Shown here: positions 52,852-61,357 of the stretch, one piece after another
Layout of the letters: each line of letters starts with the position of its first letter
Numbering within the stretch: position 1 is the first letter of the stretch
Assembly (NCBI GenBank): GCA_964568855.1
Contig: CAZMSD010000014.1
Location: 1-64,000 of the forward strand
DNA from: CAZMSD01 sp964568855
GTDB lineage: Bacteria; CAIWAD01
Length of the DNA: 64,000 bases
Reading direction: 5' to 3'
The notes under the pieces: model-generated
Seen by the model: the letters and a program-made list of their open reading frames with translations, nothing else
What the model was told of the DNA's origin: nothing
The model's database searches: none
Translations under genes and position numbers: made by a program

Positions 52852-55319
52852 ACGAGATCCACAAGGCGGCGGTCCTCGGCGCCGGCGTGATGGGCGCGCA
52901 GATAGCCGCTCACCTGGCCAACGCCGGACTCGAGGTGCTGCTCTTCGACCTTGACGAAGAGACCGCCAGGAAGGGGCTCGCGCGGGCCGCGGAAATCAAG
53001 CCGGCCGCCTTCTACGAGCGATCGGGCCTCCGGAAGATCGAGGCGCTCGGTATCGACGGGAGTCTGTCACGGATCGCCGAGGCAGACTGGGTCTGCGAGG
53101 CCATTCCGGAGCGCCTGGACTGGAAGCGGAAACTGTTCGCGCAGGTCAGGCCGCACATCGCTGAGCGGGCGGTGGTCTCCACCAATACCAGCGGGCTGCC
53201 CGCGGCGGATGTGGCCTCGGTGCTCGATGCCGCCCAGCGACGCCGCTTCCTGGTGACGCATTTCTTCAATCCGCCCCGCTACCTGCGTCTCCTGGAACTC
53301 GTGCCCCTTAAGGAGACGGACCAGGAAGTCTTCGAAGCCTTCCGCGAATTCGCCGAGGCCGCGCTGGGCAAGGCGGTGGTCGCGGCGCGTGATACACCGA
53401 ACTTCATCGCCAACCGGGTGGGCGTCCACGGCGTGATGCGCACCCTGCAGCTCGCCCGGGAAACGGGATTGAGCGTGGTGGACGCGGACCAGCTCACAGG
53501 CACGCTGATCGGCCGGCCGAAGAGCGCCACCTTCCGGACCGCGGACGTGGTGGGGCTGGACACCCTGCTCCACGTGACGCAGGCCACCTACGAGGCCTGC
53601 GCCGGCGACCCCTGGCGCGAGGTCTTCAGGCCTCCCGAGTGCCTGACGAAGCTGGTGGAACGGGGCTCCCTCGGACAGAAGGCGAGCGAGGGATTCTACC
53701 GCAAGGAGCGGAAGGCCTCCGGGAAGGGTTCCCGTATCCTGGCGCTGGACCTGGAGACGCTGGACTACGGCGAGATCCCGAAGAGCCGCTTCGGCAGCCT
53801 GCAGATCTGGCGCCGCTGGAAGGACACCGGACGGCGCCTGAACTCGCTGTTCTATGAAGAGGACCAGGCGGGCGCCTTCCTCGCCCGTGTCCTCGGAGAA
53901 ACCCTCGTTTACGCCTCGTATCACCTGGACGAGATCGCCGGCGGGCGGATCGAGGTCCTCGACCGGGCCATGCGCTGGGGTTTCCTCTGGGAACTGGGCC
54001 CCTTCGAGGTCTGGGACGCGCTGGATCCGCTGCGGGCCTCGCGCCGGATGCGCGACCTGGGGCTGCAGGTTCCCGACAAGGTGCTTGCGGCCCTAGATGC
54101 CGGGATGGAGCGGTTCTACCGCTGGAACGGATTCGCGCGGGAGGTCCTGGATCTGAAGGACCTCCGCTACGGGCCGGTGGAAGCGATTCCCGGCTGCCTG
54201 GATCTCGGCGCCTGCCGGAGGGGCGCCGCGCTCGAGGAGCAGGAGCGACAAGCCACTCGAGAGTCGGCCCGCGACGCGCAGAGGGATTCCGGTCCCGCCC
54301 CGGGCCCGCGACCGCCCGTTCCGCGGCCGCAGGAAAAGGGCGTGCTCTACCGGTCCTGGTCGGCCTCGCTGATCCAGCTTCCCGGGGACGTGGGCTGCGT
54401 GGAATTCCACTCCGTTCTGCAGCCCCTGCTGCACCCGGTGGACCGCAGCATCATCGAAGTATTGCTGGAAGCGCCGCGGCTGGTCCGGCAGTACGGCCTG
54501 CGGGGCCTGGTGATCTCCCACGAGGGCGAGCACTTCTGCGCCGGGGCCAACCTGCAGATGATCCTCGAGCTGGCGAAAAGCGGAGACGCCGCCACCGTCG
54601 AGGAGGTGGCCGCGCTGTTCCAGAATTGCCTGCTGGGTCTGCGCCGGGCCGATTTCCCGGTGGTGGCTGCGCCCTTCGGCTTCTGCTTCGGCGGCGGCCT
54701 GGAACTGGCCATGGCCTGCGACCGGATCGTGGCCCACGCCGAGCTCTACGCGGGACTGGTGGAGGCCGGCGTGGGCGTGGTGCCGGCGGGGGGCGGCTGC
54801 CTGAGAATGCTGGCGCGCTGGATCGACCGCCTCCAGGAACGTCGTCCGGGGCCCTTCCCGCCCGCTCAGAAGGCCTTCGAGACAGTGGCCTTCGCGAAGA
54901 TCTGCACCTCCGCGGCCGAGGCCCGGCGCTTCGGCTTCCTCGTGCCGGAGGACCGGATCGAGATCAACCGCCACCGGCAGCTCGAACACGCCCGCAGGCA
55001 GGTGCTCGAGCTGGCCGAGGACTACCAGGCCCCGGAAGAGCGCGAGGACCTGCCCCTGCCCGGGCGAGGCGGACTGCTGGCCATGCGGCTCGCGGTGGAA
55101 GGCTTCCTCAAGGCGGGCAAGATCTCGGAACACGACGCGCTGATCGGGGCCGCCCTGGCGCGCATCTTCTGCGGCGAGGCGCTGGTCGCCGGAACCTGTG
55201 ACACGGAGGCCGATGTCCTGGCTCGCGAGCGCAGGGAGTTCGCGGAACTCTGTCTCACGGAGAGGACGCAGCAACGCCTGGAGCACATGCTGAAGACCGG
55301 CAGGCCGCTGCGCAACTGA
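52848..55319 (+). CDS. fadN: 3-hydroxyacyl-CoA dehydrogenase/enoyl-CoA hydratase, FadN type
   Basis: An 823-residue bifunctional enzyme. The dehydrogenase comes first: AAVLGAGVMGAQIAAHLANA, catalytic-region VTHFFNPPRYLRLLELVP and NRVGVHGVMRTLQ. The crotonase part follows from about residue 490, with EGEHFCAGANLQMILEL, FGFCFGGGLELAMACDRI and YAGLVEAGVGVVPAGGG holding the two Glu residues. This order is that of FadN of Bacillus and not of proteobacterial FadB. Within the fused linker about 40 residues are low-complexity (Arg, Pro, Gly). It forms a complete beta-oxidation set with its neighbours. Confidence 0.93.
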   Translation: MNEIHKAAVLGAGVMGAQIAAHLANAGLEVLLFDLDEETARKGLARAAEIKPAAFYERSGLRKIEALGIDGSLSRIAEADWVCEAIPERLDWKRKLFAQVRPHIAERAVVSTNTSGLPAADVASVLDAAQRRRFLVTHFFNPPRYLRLLELVPLKETDQEVFEAFREFAEAALGKAVVAARDTPNFIANRVGVHGVMRTLQLARETGLSVVDADQLTGTLIGRPKSATFRTADVVGLDTLLHVTQATYEACAGDPWREVFRPPECLTKLVERGSLGQKASEGFYRKERKASGKGSRILALDLETLDYGEIPKSRFGSLQIWRRWKDTGRRLNSLFYEEDQAGAFLARVLGETLVYASYHLDEIAGGRIEVLDRAMRWGFLWELGPFEVWDALDPLRASRRMRDLGLQVPDKVLAALDAGMERFYRWNGFAREVLDLKDLRYGPVEAIPGCLDLGACRRGAALEEQERQATRESARDAQRDSGPAPGPRPPVPRPQEKGVLYRSWSASLIQLPGDVGCVEFHSVLQPLLHPVDRSIIEVLLEAPRLVRQYGLRGLVISHEGEHFCAGANLQMILELAKSGDAATVEEVAALFQNCLLGLRRADFPVVAAPFGFCFGGGLELAMACDRIVAHAELYAGLVEAGVGVVPAGGGCLRMLARWIDRLQERRPGPFPPAQKAFETVAFAKICTSAAEARRFGFLVPEDRIEINRHRQLEHARRQVLELAEDYQAPEEREDLPLPGRGGLLAMRLAVEGFLKAGKISEHDALIGAALARIFCGEALVAGTCDTEADVLARERREFAELCLTERTQQRLEHMLKTGRPLRN

Positions 55320-55381
55320 CACCGAGCACGCGTATCGCCCGACTCCGCGAGACCACCCGGGCGGAACTCGCCCTGGCCCTG

Positions 55382-56263
55382 ATGTGCGTCATCTGGGGCA
55401 GCACCTTCTCCCTGATCCGCGAGTCCCTCGCGGGCACCGATCCGCTGGTCTACCTGTGCCTGCGTTTCGCGGTGGCCGCGCCCGTGGCGCTGCTGGTCTT
55501 CCGCCGCAGGATCGACCTCCGTGACACATCCGCTCTCTGGCGCGGCGCTCTGCTGGGGGCCGTGCTCTTCCTGGGCTTCCTGTTCCAGACCCTGGGTCTC
55601 AGCCATACCACGGCCACGCGCTCGGGCTTCCTGACCGCCCTCTACATCGTGTTCGTGCCCGTGCTGCTGGCTTTCCTGCGCCGGCGGGCGCCCCGTCCCC
55701 GCGTTCTGCTGGCCACGCTTTGCGCCCTGGGCGGCCTGGTACTGATGAGCGGTCCCGGACTGTGGGACCTGGCCGCGCTGTCCGGATCCGCGATCCGGAC
55801 CAATGCAGGCGTGGGCGAGGTGCAGACCGTAGTCTGCGCCCTGTTCTTCGCGCTGCAGATACTGATGGCCGGGCGCTTCCCCAGCGCCGCCCGTACCTGG
55901 AGCATCCACTTCTGGCAACTGCTCACCGTGCTCCTGCTCTCGGCGCTGGCATTGCCCGTCCTGGGAGAACCGCGGATCCGCTGGGACGGGCAGCTGGCCC
56001 TTTCGCTCTTCGTCACCGGAATCCTGGGCACCGTGCTGGCCCTGGGCCTGCAGTTGCGTTTCCAGCGCGAGACCACTCCCGAACGAGCGGCCGTCATCTA
56101 CAGCTTCGAACCGGTCTTCGCCGCCCTGGCGGCCTTCCTCCTGCTGGGAGAACGAATCGGGGGCCCGGAGCTGCTGGGTGGCGTCCTGATCCTCGCCGGG
56201 CTGCAGCTCGCCGACCGGGGCGCCGGAGAACTCGACGATCCCCCGCCGCTGCGTGAGACATGA
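55382..56263 (+). CDS. EamA/DMT-family transporter
   Basis: A 293-residue protein (from the first ATG) with the ten-helix EamA layout. IWGSTFSLIRESL is the typical start of helix one, FLFQTLGLSHTTATRSGFLT ends the first repeat region, and RAAVIYSFEPVFAALAAFLL with GERIGGPELLGG is the C-terminal signature. The open frame continues upstream without a stop from 55316 through LRETTRAELALALMCVIWG, which looks like real protein but contains no ATG, GTG or TTG. The true start may be a CTG at 55316 or 55373. The substrate is unknown. Confidence 0.8.
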   Translation: MCVIWGSTFSLIRESLAGTDPLVYLCLRFAVAAPVALLVFRRRIDLRDTSALWRGALLGAVLFLGFLFQTLGLSHTTATRSGFLTALYIVFVPVLLAFLRRRAPRPRVLLATLCALGGLVLMSGPGLWDLAALSGSAIRTNAGVGEVQTVVCALFFALQILMAGRFPSAARTWSIHFWQLLTVLLLSALALPVLGEPRIRWDGQLALSLFVTGILGTVLALGLQLRFQRETTPERAAVIYSFEPVFAALAAFLLLGERIGGPELLGGVLILAGLQLADRGAGELDDPPPLRET

Positions 56264-56500
56264 GACTCACCTTGACAAGCGCACCGCACTTTGATAACAT
56301 CTAAGACTATGCGTTTACTTGCCTGACCTCCTCATGCCGCGCGATCCCGGGAGAGACGCCCGCGAACTGCGCACGAGCACACGGCGTTCGCCGGCCCCCG
56401 CGGTCGTGCCGATACGCCCCTGAAGCCAGGGCCCTTTACGGCCCGATTACCCGCAACCAATAACCCCGGTGACCGACGGATGCCTGCGAGGTGCTGATCC
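56264..56500 (+). promoter_or_regulatory. Promoter and 190-base leader of the ABC exporter operon
   Basis: TTGACA at 56272-56277, a 17-base spacer and TAACAT at 56295-56300 give a near-consensus sigma-70 promoter. Transcription would begin near 56307, leaving an untranslated leader of about 190 bases before the ATG at 56501. The leader contains a short GC stem (GGGCC, CTTTAC loop, GGCCC) near 56428-56443 but no T-run, so a terminator is not supported. No known riboswitch could be recognised. Confidence 0.7.
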
Positions 56501-58435
56501 ATGTGGTGGGACAACGACATCGGAACCGAGGAGCAGGAAAGCTCCACCACCCTGCCGACCATGCAGATGCTGCAGCGGATCCATCCCTATGTCCGCCCGC
56601 ACCTGCCCGTGTTCGCCCTGGCCTTCGGGCTGGCGCTGCTGGGAGTGGCCATGATCCTGATGCAGCCGGTGATCTTCCGCAAGATCATCGACGTGGATTT
56701 TCCTTCCGGCGACCTGCGGCTGCTGATGCGCAGCTCCCTGGCCTATTTCGGGCTGCTGACGGGAGGCGCCCTGGCCACCGGAACGGCAACCGTGGTGCTG
56801 GGCCGATCCGGCGTGGAAGTCGTCAACCGGATCAAGCGCGAGCTGTTCTCCCACATCATGGGCCTGGGGTTGCCCTGGATCGAGAAGCACCCGGTGGGCA
56901 CCCTGGTCGCGCGAATCGAATCGGACAGCCAGCGCCTGGTGAACCTGACCAGCACGATGGCCATGCGGATCCTCTCCGCGCTGGTGATGATCGGCGGGGC
57001 GATGCTGGTGATCGCCGGAACCGATCTGCGGCTCTTCGCCGTTGCCGGGGTCTTCCTGCCCCTGATGGTGGTGGGAACGTTGATTCTCTTCCGCCAGATG
57101 CGCTCGCGCTTTCGCAAGGAGCGCAAGTACTACGCGGAGGTCTCCGGCCAGGTGGCCGAGCTGGTGCCCGCCGGCAGGCTGATCCAGGCCCTGGGACGCA
57201 GGAGCTGGGCCGAGGCCCGGCTGGCGGCGAAAAACCTTTTCTACAAGCGCTTCACGGTCCGGTTGATGTTCCTCGAGTACGGCTTCTGGAACGGTCTCGG
57301 ACTGATAGAGATCCTGATGACCTGCGCGGCCCTCTGGTTGGGCACCTATTGGATCGAAGCGGGAAGCATGACCACGGGGACGCTGGTGATGTTCGCCCAG
57401 TACGCTTCGATGATCTACTGGCCCGTGATCGAGCTCTCGGAACAGCTGGGCGAGATCCAGCGGGCGGGCGGCGCCGCGGACCGGATCTTCGGCATGTTCG
57501 CCACCCCCGAAAGCGTGCCTACGCCCGCCGAGGCGCGGTCCCTGCCGCGGCGGGCCGGACGCCTGGCCTTCGAAGAGGTGCATTTCGAGTACGACGAGGG
57601 CGTGCCGGTGCTCTCCGATTTCAGCCTGGTGGTGGAGCCGGGAGAGACCGTGGCGCTGGTGGGTCCCACGGGCGGCGGCAAGAGTACGATCATCAACCTG
57701 GTAACACGGCTGCGCGATGTCACACGCGGACGGATCACGCTGGACGGCGTGGACATCCGCGGTTTCGATCCGCGGGAATACCGCTCGCTCTTCGGACTGG
57801 TGCTGCAGGACCTGTACCTCTTCCCGGCCAGTGTGGAGGACAACCTCCGGGCTTTCCGCGATGAGGTCGCACTCTCCCAGGTCCGCGAAGCGGCCGCCGT
57901 GGCGGGGATCGAGGCCGAAATCCTCAGCCGTCCGGGCGGCTTCGCAGCGGTACTCTCCGAGCGTGGCGCCGACCTGTCCTACGGCCAGCGCCAGCTCCTG
58001 GCCCTGGCCAGGGCCCTGGCCGTGGATCCTCCCGTGATGGTGCTGGACGAGGCCACCAGCAGCGTTGATCCGCGGACCGAGCGCAACATCCAGCGTACCC
58101 TGGACCGGCTTACCCGTGGCAGGACAACCCTCGTGGTGGCGCACCGGCTCTCCACCATCCGCCACGCGGACAGGATCCTTGTGATCGAGGACGGGCGGAT
58201 TTGCGAGCAGGGACACCACGACGAACTGCTGCGGCGCAAGGGGGTCTACGCCGAACTGCTGGCGTCCCAGCATGGCGGCGACGGCGAGCTGCTCTTCGTC
58301 GACGAGCAGCAGCGGGCGGAAGGCGATCGCGCGGTCGCGGACCGGCAGGCGCGCCGGCCAGGGCGGCAGGATAGCGACGGTGCTCCCGAGCACAGGGAGA
58401 CGCAACAGGAGGAGACGCTGCACGAGCCGCGGTAG
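56501..58435 (+). CDS. ABC exporter half, permease-ATPase (canonical site)
   Basis: A 644-residue type IV ABC exporter subunit. Six hydrophobic helices occupy about residues 40-320. The ATPase has Walker A VGPTGGGKSTI, signature LSYGQRQLLAL, Walker B VMVLDEATSSVDP with the catalytic Glu, and H-loop VVAHRLSTIRHAD. A 55-residue charged tail follows. It is paired with the next gene, whose ATPase lacks the catalytic Glu, so the two likely form one heterodimer like YheI/YheH or TM287/288. Confidence 0.9.
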   Translation: MWWDNDIGTEEQESSTTLPTMQMLQRIHPYVRPHLPVFALAFGLALLGVAMILMQPVIFRKIIDVDFPSGDLRLLMRSSLAYFGLLTGGALATGTATVVLGRSGVEVVNRIKRELFSHIMGLGLPWIEKHPVGTLVARIESDSQRLVNLTSTMAMRILSALVMIGGAMLVIAGTDLRLFAVAGVFLPLMVVGTLILFRQMRSRFRKERKYYAEVSGQVAELVPAGRLIQALGRRSWAEARLAAKNLFYKRFTVRLMFLEYGFWNGLGLIEILMTCAALWLGTYWIEAGSMTTGTLVMFAQYASMIYWPVIELSEQLGEIQRAGGAADRIFGMFATPESVPTPAEARSLPRRAGRLAFEEVHFEYDEGVPVLSDFSLVVEPGETVALVGPTGGGKSTIINLVTRLRDVTRGRITLDGVDIRGFDPREYRSLFGLVLQDLYLFPASVEDNLRAFRDEVALSQVREAAAVAGIEAEILSRPGGFAAVLSERGADLSYGQRQLLALARALAVDPPVMVLDEATSSVDPRTERNIQRTLDRLTRGRTTLVVAHRLSTIRHADRILVIEDGRICEQGHHDELLRRKGVYAELLASQHGGDGELLFVDEQQRAEGDRAVADRQARRPGRQDSDGAPEHRETQQEETLHEPR

Positions 58436-58501
58436 GGTTCCAGCCGGCCGCGGGAAGCCGCTCTCGGATATGCTGCAGGCGGACTCAAGCGGAACACGGT
58501 C

Positions 58502-60220
58502 ATGAAAGCACTGGTCAAAGTCCTCAAGTGGTTCCTGCCCTACTGGCGCGATCGCCGGAAGGGGCTGGTCCTGGTCCTTTCCCTGACCGCCGTTTCGGTG
58601 GCCGCCACCACGCTCTACCCGCTGCTTTTCAAGTTCGTCATCGACCGGCTGGTCCACGACGGCGATCCGCTGAGTTCCCGCCGCTGGGTCCTGGCCCTGC
58701 TGGGCGTGGGAGTTCTGCAGCAGTTGATCCACTGGCTGCTGCCCGTGTCACGGGCCTGGATGAACCTCGAATTCGCCATGGCGATCCGGATGCGCATCTT
58801 CGGCCGCCTGCTGCGCAAGACGGCGCCCTTCTTCACGCGCTTCCGCAGCGGCGACCTGGTCACCCGGCTGACGGACGACGTGGACAGCGAGGACAAGCTG
58901 CAGTGGTACGGCTGCAGCGGCGTGATGCGCCCCATCGAGGCGGTCCTGCGGCTGGGCTTCGCCCTCGGCGTGATGTTCTTCCTGGACTGGCGGCTGACCC
59001 TGCTCAGTGTATCACCGCTGCCCCTGGTGGTCTGGCTCCTGACCAAGACCGAGCACCTGCAGGAGAAGCACTACAGCGAGCGCCAGAAGCGCACCAGCGA
59101 GACCGTGGACGTGCTGGAGTCCGCCTTCAGCGGCGTGCGCATCGTGATCTCCTACGCCGCGGAGCTGGCCCAGTCCATGCTGCTGGACCGGGTGCTCAAG
59201 CGCCGGATCCGCTCCGAAAAGAACGTACTGACCCTGCGGGCGGTGCTGGAGGGCCTGGGCGCCCTGCTCAACCAGTCCGGGGTGATCGTGGTGCTCTTCG
59301 CCGGCGGCGTGTTCCTGATGCGCGGAGAGATCACGCTGGGCGACTTCTATGCCTTCGTGGCCTATCTCTCCAGCCTGACCAATCCTCTGTGGACCATCAG
59401 CTGGTTCTTCGTCTCCACCACGCTTGTGGCTTCCAGCGTCGACCGCATGGTGGAGGTCGAGGACCAGGAGGAACGCCGGGCCGGATCGCGGATGCCCGAG
59501 GACCCCGACCGGCTGCGGATCGAAGACCTGCATTTCGCCTGGCGGCGCAACGGCGAAGACGGGCCGCCGCTGCTGACCGGGGTCTCGCTGGAACTCGCGC
59601 GCGGCGAGACCGTGGCCTTGGTGGGTCCGGTTGGCTGCGGCAAGAGCACGCTGCTGGAGCTGGCGGCCGGAATCCTCGAGCCGCGCCGGGGAAGTATCAC
59701 GCTGGGCGGCGTTCCTGTGGGCGAGCTGGACGACGAGCGGCGCAGCCATATCCTGGGCTGGGTGCCGCAGGAGAGCCTGCTCTTCAGCGGCAGCGTGCGG
59801 GAGAACGTTTGCCTGAGCCGTGATGGGGTGGAGGACCGGGAGATCCACGGGGCGCTGGACGCGGCCTGCGTGCTGGACGAATTCCCTCCCCTGCGGGAGA
59901 TCGCCCAGGGCGGCGTGGGGCTATCGGGCGGGCAGCGCGGCCGGGTCTCGCTGGCGCGGGCCATGGCCACGCGACCGGCCTTCCTGCTGCTGGACGACGC
60001 CACCAGTTCCCTGGACGCCGATACCGAGCGCCGCTTCTGGGCGCGCACGGCCGAATCGCTGCCCCGCAGCGGGATCCTGGTGGCCACGCACCGCGAGGCC
60101 ACCGCCCGGGCGGCGGACAGAGTGCTCTGGCTCGAGGAAGGCAGGATTCTGCACGAGGGCACACACGAAGGCCTGCTCAGCGCCCACGAGAGCTACAAGC
60201 AACTGTTCGCGCATCACTAG
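58502..60220 (+). CDS. ABC exporter half, permease-ATPase (degenerate site)
   Basis: A 572-residue exporter subunit with six N-terminal membrane helices. The ATPase has Walker A VGPVGCGKSTLLEL, signature LSGGQRGRVSLA, and Walker B FLLLDDATSSLDAD, in which the catalytic Glu is replaced by Asp. The H-loop is VATHREATARAAD. A catalytically weak site in one partner is a known feature of heterodimeric exporters. It should pair with the upstream 644-residue subunit, 66 bases away. The substrate cannot be predicted from sequence. Confidence 0.9.
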   Translation: MKALVKVLKWFLPYWRDRRKGLVLVLSLTAVSVAATTLYPLLFKFVIDRLVHDGDPLSSRRWVLALLGVGVLQQLIHWLLPVSRAWMNLEFAMAIRMRIFGRLLRKTAPFFTRFRSGDLVTRLTDDVDSEDKLQWYGCSGVMRPIEAVLRLGFALGVMFFLDWRLTLLSVSPLPLVVWLLTKTEHLQEKHYSERQKRTSETVDVLESAFSGVRIVISYAAELAQSMLLDRVLKRRIRSEKNVLTLRAVLEGLGALLNQSGVIVVLFAGGVFLMRGEITLGDFYAFVAYLSSLTNPLWTISWFFVSTTLVASSVDRMVEVEDQEERRAGSRMPEDPDRLRIEDLHFAWRRNGEDGPPLLTGVSLELARGETVALVGPVGCGKSTLLELAAGILEPRRGSITLGGVPVGELDDERRSHILGWVPQESLLFSGSVRENVCLSRDGVEDREIHGALDAACVLDEFPPLREIAQGGVGLSGGQRGRVSLARAMATRPAFLLLDDATSSLDADTERRFWARTAESLPRSGILVATHREATARAADRVLWLEEGRILHEGTHEGLLSAHESYKQLFAHH

Positions 60221-60265
60221 TGGACCGATACATGCGAATCGGGCCGCTTAAGCAAGTGAAAATCT

Positions 60266-61357
60266 CTAGAACTCCCGCAGCGCCTGCAGGAAGGCCTCGT
60301 TATCCTCGTCCAGTCCGGGGCTGACGCGGATGCAGCGGGGCAGCCGGAAAGCGGGCAGGTGCCGTACGATCACGCCCCGCTTCAGGCAGTACAGGGCGAA
60401 ATTCTCCGCCTGCTCGACCGAATCCAGCTCGAAGATCACGAAGTTCGCCTGGCTGGGAGCGCTCCGCAGGCCCTTTTCCTTCACCGCATCCTGGAACAGG
60501 GCACGGCAGCGCAGATTGTGTTCCACGGTCCTGCGCAGGAAGTCGCGGTCCTTAAGGGCTGCGACTCCCGCCGCCTGGCCCGGCACCGAGGGTTCGAAGG
60601 GCAGCTTGACCTTCATCAGGTTTTCGATCAGCGAGCGATGAGCAAAACCGTAACCCACGCGCAGTCCGGCGAGCCCGTAGGCCTTGGAGAAGGTGCGCAG
60701 GGTGATCATGTTGTCGAAGCGGTACAGGAGCGAATCCGGGTAGCTGTCCAGGCGATCCACGAAGTCGATGTAGGCCTCGTCCAGGATGATCAAGGTGTGC
60801 TCCGGCACCGCCTCCATGAAGCGCTCGAAGGCACTGCGAGTGAAGATGGTGCCTGTGGGATTGTTGGGGTTCGCCAGGTAGACGATCCGGGTGCGGGGAC
60901 CGATGGCGGCCGCCAGCGCCTCCAGGTCGTAGTGCAGGTCCTTCAGCGGCACGGTGCGCAATCTGACGCCCCGGCTCTGGGCCAGCACGTAGAATCCCAC
61001 GAAGGTTCCCTCGCTGGTGAGCAGTTCGTCGTCGTCCTCCAGGAAAGTGCGCAGGATGTTGGCCATGATGCTTTCCGATCCGCTTCCGCAGACCACGCTG
61101 TCCCGGTGCACCTCGAACTTGCGGGCGAGGGCCGAGCGCAGCTTCAGAGCCCGCACGTCGGGGTAGCGGTTGAGGTCCTCCAGGGCTTGCCGCAGGGCTG
61201 CGGCGGCCCGGGGACTCGGTCCCAGCGGATTCTCGTTCGAAGCCAGCTTGTAGACTCGATCAAGGCCAAGTTCCTGTTGAACTTCTTGGATCGACTTCCC
61301 TGGGTGATAAGCTTTGAGAATGCGTATGTGTTCGGGGACGAGGGGTCTGGTGTTCAT
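60266..61357 (-). CDS. hisC: Histidinol-phosphate aminotransferase
   Basis: A 363-residue class I/II PLP aminotransferase for histidine biosynthesis. It has YKLASNENPLGPSPRAAAAL at the N-terminus, VYLANPNNPTGTIF, the Asp/Tyr pair in LIILDEAYIDFVD, and the Schiff-base Lys in TLRTFSKAYGLAGLRVGYG. A GFAHRSLIENLMKVKLPFEP loop fits HisC. The ATG at 61357 begins the core; a longer version from 61417 adds 20 residues that do not look conserved. No other his genes are adjacent. Confidence 0.85.
   Translation of the reverse strand: MNTRPLVPEHIRILKAYHPGKSIQEVQQELGLDRVYKLASNENPLGPSPRAAAALRQALEDLNRYPDVRALKLRSALARKFEVHRDSVVCGSGSESIMANILRTFLEDDDELLTSEGTFVGFYVLAQSRGVRLRTVPLKDLHYDLEALAAAIGPRTRIVYLANPNNPTGTIFTRSAFERFMEAVPEHTLIILDEAYIDFVDRLDSYPDSLLYRFDNMITLRTFSKAYGLAGLRVGYGFAHRSLIENLMKVKLPFEPSVPGQAAGVAALKDRDFLRRTVEHNLRCRALFQDAVKEKGLRSAPSQANFVIFELDSVEQAENFALYCLKRGVIVRHLPAFRLPRCIRVSPGLDEDNEAFLQALREF

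Noticed and set aside
56309..56326. Five-codon leader peptide (MRLLA) before the ABC exporter
   Set aside because: It lacks a ribosome site and any terminator or antiterminator pair; a five-codon frame arises easily by chance.
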